Shown here: positions 59,774 through 64,000 of the stretch, piece by piece
Position numbering within the stretch: the stretch's first letter is position 1
Layout of the letters: each line of letters opens with the position of its first letter
Source: Roseovarius aestuariivivens
GTDB taxonomy: Bacteria; Pseudomonadota; Alphaproteobacteria; Rhodobacterales; Rhodobacteraceae
Assembly: GCF_004761875.1 (NCBI RefSeq)
Contig: NZ_SJEY01000002.1
Location: 62,001 to 126,000, forward strand
Length of the DNA: 64,000 bases
Direction of reading: 5' to 3'
Notes under the pieces: model-generated
The model's input: only the letters and a program-made list of their open reading frames with translations
What the model was told of the DNA's origin: nothing
Database searches by the model: none
Program-made: the position numbers and the translations under genes

Positions 59774-60577
59774 ATGCCGTTATTCCATTTGATTCTCGTG
59801 GCGATCATCCAGGGGGTGACGGAGTTCCTGCCGGTCTCGTCCTCGGGGCACCTGATCCTGATCCCGCGCTTCACCGGGCTGGAGGATCAGGGCCAGGCCA
59901 TCGACGTGGCAGTGCATGTCGGCACGCTTCTGGCGGTGATCCTTTATTTCTGGTCCGACGTGAAGCTGGCCCTGACCGGATTGCCGCGCGCGCTGATGGG
60001 CCGGGTCGACACCGAAGGCGCGAAGCTGGCGTTTCTCCTGATGATCTCTTCGATCCCGGTCGTGGCGTTCGGCGTGCTGTTGAAGATGACCGGGCTTGAT
60101 GAGGAATTGCGGTCCATCGCGGTGATCGGCTGGACGATGCTGATCTTCGGGATCGTGCTTTACTGGGCCGATCAGGCGGGCGCCACCGAGCGGAGGGCCG
60201 AGGACTGGTCAATGCGCGATGCGATGGTGATGGGGGTCTGGCAGGCGATCGCGCTTATTCCCGGCACCTCGCGCGCGGGCATCACTATAACCGGGGCGCG
60301 GTTTATGGGATATGGCCGCGCCGACGCGGCGCGTCTGGCCATGCTGATGTCGATCCCGGTGATCATCGAAAGCGGCACGCTGCTGGCCGGCGAGGCGATC
60401 TATACAAGGAATGTCGGGCTGATCCTCGACAGCGCGATCGCGGCCGCTTTCGCTTTTGTCTCGGCGCTGCTGGCGCTGACGCTGATGATGCGGCTGCTGC
60501 GCAGCGTGAGCTTCACGCCTTACGTCATCTACCGCGTGGGTCTTGGCGTCGTGCTGCTTGTGGTGGCCTATACCTGA
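59774..60577 (+). CDS. uppP: Undecaprenyl-diphosphatase
   Basis: The ATG at 59774 (MPLFHLILVAIIQG) gives 267 residues; 16 in-frame codons upstream are less likely. The BacA/UppP signatures are present: VTEFLPVSSSGHLIL with the catalytic Glu/Ser region and PGTSRAGITITGARFMGYGR. About eight membrane segments follow. It dephosphorylates undecaprenyl diphosphate on the periplasmic side, recycling the lipid carrier for peptidoglycan and confers bacitracin tolerance. It ends six bases before the convergent NDUFA9-like gene. Confidence 0.96.
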   Translation: MPLFHLILVAIIQGVTEFLPVSSSGHLILIPRFTGLEDQGQAIDVAVHVGTLLAVILYFWSDVKLALTGLPRALMGRVDTEGAKLAFLLMISSIPVVAFGVLLKMTGLDEELRSIAVIGWTMLIFGIVLYWADQAGATERRAEDWSMRDAMVMGVWQAIALIPGTSRAGITITGARFMGYGRADAARLAMLMSIPVIIESGTLLAGEAIYTRNVGLILDSAIAAAFAFVSALLALTLMMRLLRSVSFTPYVIYRVGLGVVLLVVAYT

Positions 60578-60583
60578 GGCAAC

Positions 60584-61564
60584 TCAGGTGCGCAGGTTGC
60601 GGGCCGACCTCTTGATGGTGTCGTACTGACCGCCCGACCGGAACCGCCAGAGGTAATCCGGCAGGACCGCCTCCATCGCGACGGGTGTGATGCCGAGATC
60701 AGCAAGTCCCTTGGCGTCGTCCGACACGACGTTATCGCGGCGCAGGCTGCGGACCTGATCGCGCGTGATCTGCGGTGTGAAAAGCCCGAGCGTGACGATC
60801 TGCACACCCTCCATCACGGTGGCCATCACCTTCGCGGCCCAGAACGGGATATTGAGGATGAGCCGCCGGCGGTGGATCACGTCGAGCATCTGCTGCATCA
60901 GTTCGCGGAACGTGTCCACGTCCGGCCCGCCAAGCTCATAGATGCCCGGGTCGACCTGCCCCAGCAGCGCCTTCTGGGCGGCCTCGGCGACGTTGTCGAC
61001 GTAAACCGGCTGAAACTTCGTATCCGCGCCCACGACGGGCAGGATCGGCCCGAGGCGCGTCATCGCGGCAAAACGGTTAAAGAACGCATCTTCGGCGCCG
61101 AAGATCACCGAGGGGCGCAGGATCACGGCGTCGGGCATGTGCGAGAGCACCGCCTCTTCACCCTTGGCCTTGGTCTGGGCGTAAACACTGGCCGACTCCT
61201 TGTCCGCCCCGATAGCCGAGATCTGCACCATCTGCGCGACGCCTTCCTCGGCGGCAAGGCGCGCGATGCGCTCGGCGCCCTTGTCCTGGATCGCATCGAA
61301 GTTGTTCTTGCCGCGAATATCGAAGGTGCCGACGCAATTGACGACCGCATCCGCGCCCTTGAGGACCGCGCGCACGCTGGCGTCGTCGCGGATGTTGCAG
61401 AAGACCGGCTCGACCTGGCCCACGTCGCCATAGGGGCGCACGAAACCCGCCTCGTGGGGGCGGCGGACCGCGACGCGCACGCGCCAGCCCTGCTGTGCCA
61501 TGCGCCGGGCGATATAGCGCCCGACAAACCCGGATCCGCCGTAGATCGTGACAAGCTTTGGCAT
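60584..61564 (-). CDS. NDUFA9-like NAD(P)-binding epimerase-fold protein
   Basis: The ATG at 61564 ([21 protein letters not shown]) gives 326 residues; 22 codons upstream in frame have no ribosome site. The Rossmann motif GGSGFVGR binds NAD(P). Family text such as [17 protein letters not shown] and [13 protein letters not shown] matches the atypical short-chain dehydrogenase group related to complex I subunit NDUFA9. In alphaproteobacteria the homologue accompanies respiratory complex I; a catalytic role is unproven. Confidence 0.9.
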   Translation of the reverse strand: MPKLVTIYGGSGFVGRYIARRMAQQGWRVRVAVRRPHEAGFVRPYGDVGQVEPVFCNIRDDASVRAVLKGADAVVNCVGTFDIRGKNNFDAIQDKGAERIARLAAEEGVAQMVQISAIGADKESASVYAQTKAKGEEAVLSHMPDAVILRPSVIFGAEDAFFNRFAAMTRLGPILPVVGADTKFQPVYVDNVAEAAQKALLGQVDPGIYELGGPDVDTFRELMQQMLDVIHRRRLILNIPFWAAKVMATVMEGVQIVTLGLFTPQITRDQVRSLRRDNVVSDDAKGLADLGITPVAMEAVLPDYLWRFRSGGQYDTIKRSARNLRT

Positions 61565-61714
61565 GGTTATGCGCCTCCGAGGCCATGAAAGAACCACTGC
61601 ATACGTAACCCTGCCGGGCCATTTGGACAAGGCGATTTGGGCCGGCGCGGCAAGTTGTGCGAAAGGTCGTTGACAGGCCCTGCCCGTCAGTCTAAACGCC
61701 CCGGCACGACACCT

Positions 61715-61801
61715 GCCCAGGTGGCGGAATTGGTAGACGCGCTAGCTTCAGGTGCTAGTGTCCGTACGGACGTGGAGGTTCGAGTCCTCTCCTGGGCACC
61801 A
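61715..61801 (+). tRNA. tRNA-Leu (anticodon CAG)
   Basis: The acceptor stem GCCCAGG (61715-61721) pairs with CCTGGGC (61791-61797), followed by A and encoded CCA. The anticodon stem CTAGC/GCTAG encloses the loop with CAG at 61749-61751, so it reads CTG leucine codons. A long variable arm (GTGTCCGTACGGAC) and the T-loop GGTTCGAGTCC are present, as expected for class II tRNA-Leu. Its 3' end is a typical integration site, and integrase remnants follow immediately. Confidence 0.97.
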
Positions 61802-61897
61802 ATCCGTTAATATAAGCCTCTGTTTCCCTGCAGTCTTCACTGTTGAAAGTTGGAGGCGTAGACCATCCTGGAGACTAAAACTGCACAATTCACATTT

Positions 61898-62286
61898 GTG
61901 AAGCAGGGATTTTTCTATTTGTCGCGACGGGTTCCAAGCGGCCTGTCCCATCACACAAAGCAAGCCGGATCATGAATTAGCTACGCACGAGGTCGGCAGT
62001 CGTGGCCACCTCGAGGACACAGTGGGCGACACAGCAGCTCAACGAGCACTGGTATCACCTTCGCTTCCGCAATGTTGATCTTCCTGGAAAGCACCTGCTC
62101 CGCATGAGTGGGAAGCCCGAGGCGCACGGCGTTGGGACGTCTGACGCAGCCTCGCTTAATCTGACCGAAGCTGTTTCGATCTACATCCGCCTGAAAGGCA
62201 AAGATCGCCGGGTAACCTTCCACCGAGCTACAGAGCGAGCCTGCGGGTATGTAATCGATGCCTGCATTGATAAGGACCTGAACGCT
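61898..62286 (+). pseudogene. Truncated tyrosine recombinase (phage or island integrase) remnant
   Basis: One frame from about 61898 reads VKQGFFYLSRRVPSGLSHHTKQAGS then a stop, like the N-terminus of island integrases. After a frame change near 61980 a second stretch reads LRTRSAVVATSRTQWATQQL and LTEAVSIYIRLKGKDRRVTFHRAT, ending DKDLNAYS, the core-binding domain. The catalytic domain is missing: homology stops near 62286 where IS3-like sequence starts. Location 97 bases after tRNA-Leu fits an island edge. The ends are estimates. Confidence 0.75.
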
Positions 62287-63118
62287 TATAGTGTTCGACA
62301 AAGTCGCCGATGGCCTCCTCGATTGCGCCGGGCAGGTAGTAGTTCTCGAGGAGGATGCGGTTCTTCAGGGTCTGGTGCCAACGCTCGATCTTGCCCTGGG
62401 TCTAGGGATGGTTCGGGGCGCCGCGGACGTGATCCATGCCCTGCTTTTCGAGCCAGGCGGCCAGATCGCCAGAGATGTAGGACGATCCGTTATCGCTGAG
62501 CAGCCGCGGTCGATGTGCGACCGTCACGCTGTCGCATCCTGAGGCAGCCGAGGCATCCTTCAAAGTCGATGTGACATCCCCGGCGCGCATCGTCGTGCAG
62601 AGCTGCCAGGCAACGATGTAATGGCTGAAGTCGTCGAGGATCGTCGAGAGATAGAACCAGCCCTAGCCGATGACCTACAGGTAGGTGAATTCGGTCTGCC
62701 AGAGCTGGTTCGGCCGGGTCGTCTTTTCGTGGAACTCATCCGCTGCCGTGATCACCGCGAAGGCCGGGCTCGTGACGAGGTCATGTGCCTTCAGGAGCCT
62801 GTAAACGCTGGCCTCGGAGACGAAGTAGCGCTTCGTATCCGTGAATCGGACCGCGAGCTCACGTGGCGACAGCTCCGGTTCATCCAGGGCCAGGTCCACG
62901 ATCTGGCGGCGTACGGTGTCCGGGATACGGTTCCAGACTCGGCCAGGCCGCGAGGACCGATCCTCGAGACCGGCTTCGCTCAGAGCGATATAGCGGTCGT
63001 ACCAACGATAAAAGGTGGTCTGCGGAATGCCGAGCATCTCCAGTGTGCGCTTAACCGGCAGGTGAGACTGCTCAACGATACGAATGATCTCTAGCTTTTC
63101 AGAGGCTGGGTATCTCAT
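62286..63118 (-). pseudogene. IS3-family transposase orfB, broken
   Basis: One frame from ATG 63118 reads MRYPASEKLEIIRIVEQ, a helix-turn-helix stretch, then an integrase-core domain. It is interrupted by three in-frame TAG codons at 62675-62677, 62663-62665 and 62402-62404, where relatives encode sense residues (FTYL-VIG-GW and NHP-TQGK). The first catalytic Asp of the DDE triad is Glu (QTEFTYL); LLSDNGSSY and KIERWHQ keep the second Asp and the Glu. The C-terminus is lost at about 62286. There are no frameshifts. Confidence 0.82.
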
Positions 63119-63489
63119 GCGTCGTCGTCCCCATCCCCGAGTATGCTTTTTTTGAGCAATCGTTTCTCAAGCATCAGGTCGGCGACCGCCTCCTTGAGCG
63201 CCGCAGACTCCGAGCGCAACTCCTTCACCTCCGGCGCTGTGGCCTGACTTGTCGTATCGCCAGCGAGCTGCTTCTTGCCGGCTTCAAGGAACTCCTTCGA
63301 CCAACTGTCGTAAAGGCTCGTGACAATCCACTCACGACGACAGAGCTCCGCGATACTGATTTCGCCGCGCAGACCTTCCAACAAGATGCCGATCTTGTCC
63401 TTTGCGGTGAACTGGCGACGTGTCTTGCGACGGATGTCCTTGACGACCCTGTCGGCCGACCCTTTCGATGTTCCGGATTTGTGTCACAT
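63115..63489 (-). pseudogene. IS3-family transposase orfA, nonsense at codon 2
   Basis: The ATG at 63487-63489, preceded by AAGGAGTGAAG, is followed directly by TGA at 63484-63486. The frame then stays open for 123 codons: HKSGTSKGSADRVVKDIRRK, a helix-turn-helix with IGILLEGLRGEISIAELCRRE, and a leucine-zipper-like tail (LRSESAALKEAVADLMLEKRLL). This is an IS3 OrfA. A restart at the TTG at 63384 is possible but would lose part of the DNA-binding region. It overlaps orfB by four bases. Confidence 0.8.
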
Positions 63490-63627
63490 CTTCACTCCTT
63501 GACGGTTCAGATGAGCCAGAAATCCTCCCATATACAATCACTCCAACTTGCCCCATGGGCGCTGATCCCGGACAAACAGTGGAAAAGCTTTTCTCGTAGC
63601 CTGGTGCGGCTACTGAGGTGACCTGAC

Positions 63628-64000
63628 TTATTTTAACGGAGATTCATACCCAAACATATCGATTATCTCACGATTAAAAAACTTAACTGCGGACACTAAT
63701 TCATCCTCCTCGTAAAAATAATCTTTCAGGTCACGTCCCTTTGGTCGAAACCCTCCCTTAGCATTGATATTTTTCATAGAATTGGATAGCCCTTTTAAGG
63801 TTGGGACTTCACTCTCAACCGTCTTGCAATCCTCCAGAAGCGTCTCGTATTTGATAGTATGATTTAAGATAAATCTCTGATCAATGAAATAATGTTCATA
63901 GTTTAGACGCAAAAGTTCAGGATTTTGCCGCAGAAATTCCGAGAAGTCAATTCCCTCATCTGGCCTTTGCAATTTAAGTCTCCAGTGAAAAAGTGAGACC
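63628..64000 (-). CDS. Sulfotransferase-like protein, C-terminal part, runs off the window
   Basis: The frame is open from the window edge (64000) to the stop at 63628, 123 residues. The text FILNHTIKYETLLEDCKTVESE, a middle Gly/Lys-rich loop, and DYFYEEDELVSAVKFFNREIIDMFGYESPL matches the end of Golgi-type/bacterial sulfotransferase family 2 (RYENL-like block, then DI-FGY near the C-terminus). Such enzymes move sulfate from PAPS to sugars. GC content is clearly lower than the rest of the window by eye, so it was probably acquired with the island. Confidence 0.62.
   Translation of the reverse strand, partial: VSLFHWRLKLQRPDEGIDFSEFLRQNPELLRLNYEHYFIDQRFILNHTIKYETLLEDCKTVESEVPTLKGLSNSMKNINAKGGFRPKGRDLKDYFYEEDELVSAVKFFNREIIDMFGYESPLK

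Larger units (their letters stand above)
62286..63574 (-). mobile_element. Degenerate IS3-family insertion sequence
   Basis: About 1.29 kb on the minus strand carry orfA and orfB of an IS3-type element. A plausible left terminus is TGTCCGGGAT (minus strand, 63565-63574). The other end is missing: orfB stops about 40-50 residues short, at the integrase junction, so the right inverted repeat is lost. Both genes carry nonsense codons, so the copy is dead. No target duplication is visible. Confidence 0.75.

Overview
The window looks like chromosomal DNA of a GC-rich alphaproteobacterium, most likely Rhodobacteraceae (roseobacter-like). Supporting this are the serC/serA and divergent serB arrangement with a serC-type leader, a TPP riboswitch before thiBPQ, a 44-residue aa3 oxidase subunit IV, a VPLPA-CTERM protein, an NDUFA9-like protein and the two-subunit gltB/gltD. 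All family calls come from reading the sequence; no database search was run.

Layout. 0-3 kb: end of a probable recQ, yaaA, and a hybrid histidine kinase whose first receiver lacks its phosphoacceptor Asp. 3.2-11.3 kb: an overlapping trio of alpha-2-macroglobulin, putative glycolipid-binding protein and pbpC. 11.3-15.2 kb: serine biosynthesis. 15.2-18.6 kb: riboswitch-controlled thiamine import. 18.6-28.3 kb: mixed housekeeping genes (EF-hand protein, asparaginase, IalB-like protein, TadE/TadG pair, threonylcarbamoyl-AMP synthase, acyl-CoA dehydrogenase, oxidase subunit IV, AzlCD exporter). 28.3-33.0 kb: a coupled molybdenum-cofactor operon, fdhD-unknown-mobA-mobB-moeA, in which moeA carries an extra N-terminal domain. 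33.1-34.9 kb: an MsbA-like ABC exporter.

35.1-44.8 kb, minus strand: a branched-chain-amino-acid-type ABC transporter (livHMGF) followed by a molybdenum hydroxylase, a 6-hydroxynicotinate-reductase-like Fe-S protein, a UPF0280 protein and a DUF1185 protein. Most junctions are 4-base overlaps. This looks like an import-and-reduce/hydroxylate pathway for an N-heterocycle or similar ring compound, and it is the best candidate for an undescribed system here. A matching Tat-exported solute-binding protein lies at 49.4-50.7 kb, separated from the permeases by a signal-less metzincin protease, a multicopper oxidase with a small partner, and a DUF2189 membrane protein.

50.7-61.6 kb: a polytopic membrane protein, the VPLPA-CTERM protein, gltD-GFA-gltB, uppP and the NDUFA9-like protein. 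At 61.7 kb a tRNA-Leu(CAG) marks the edge of a decayed island: an integrase remnant, an IS3-family element killed by several nonsense codons, and an AT-rich sulfotransferase-like gene running off the window.
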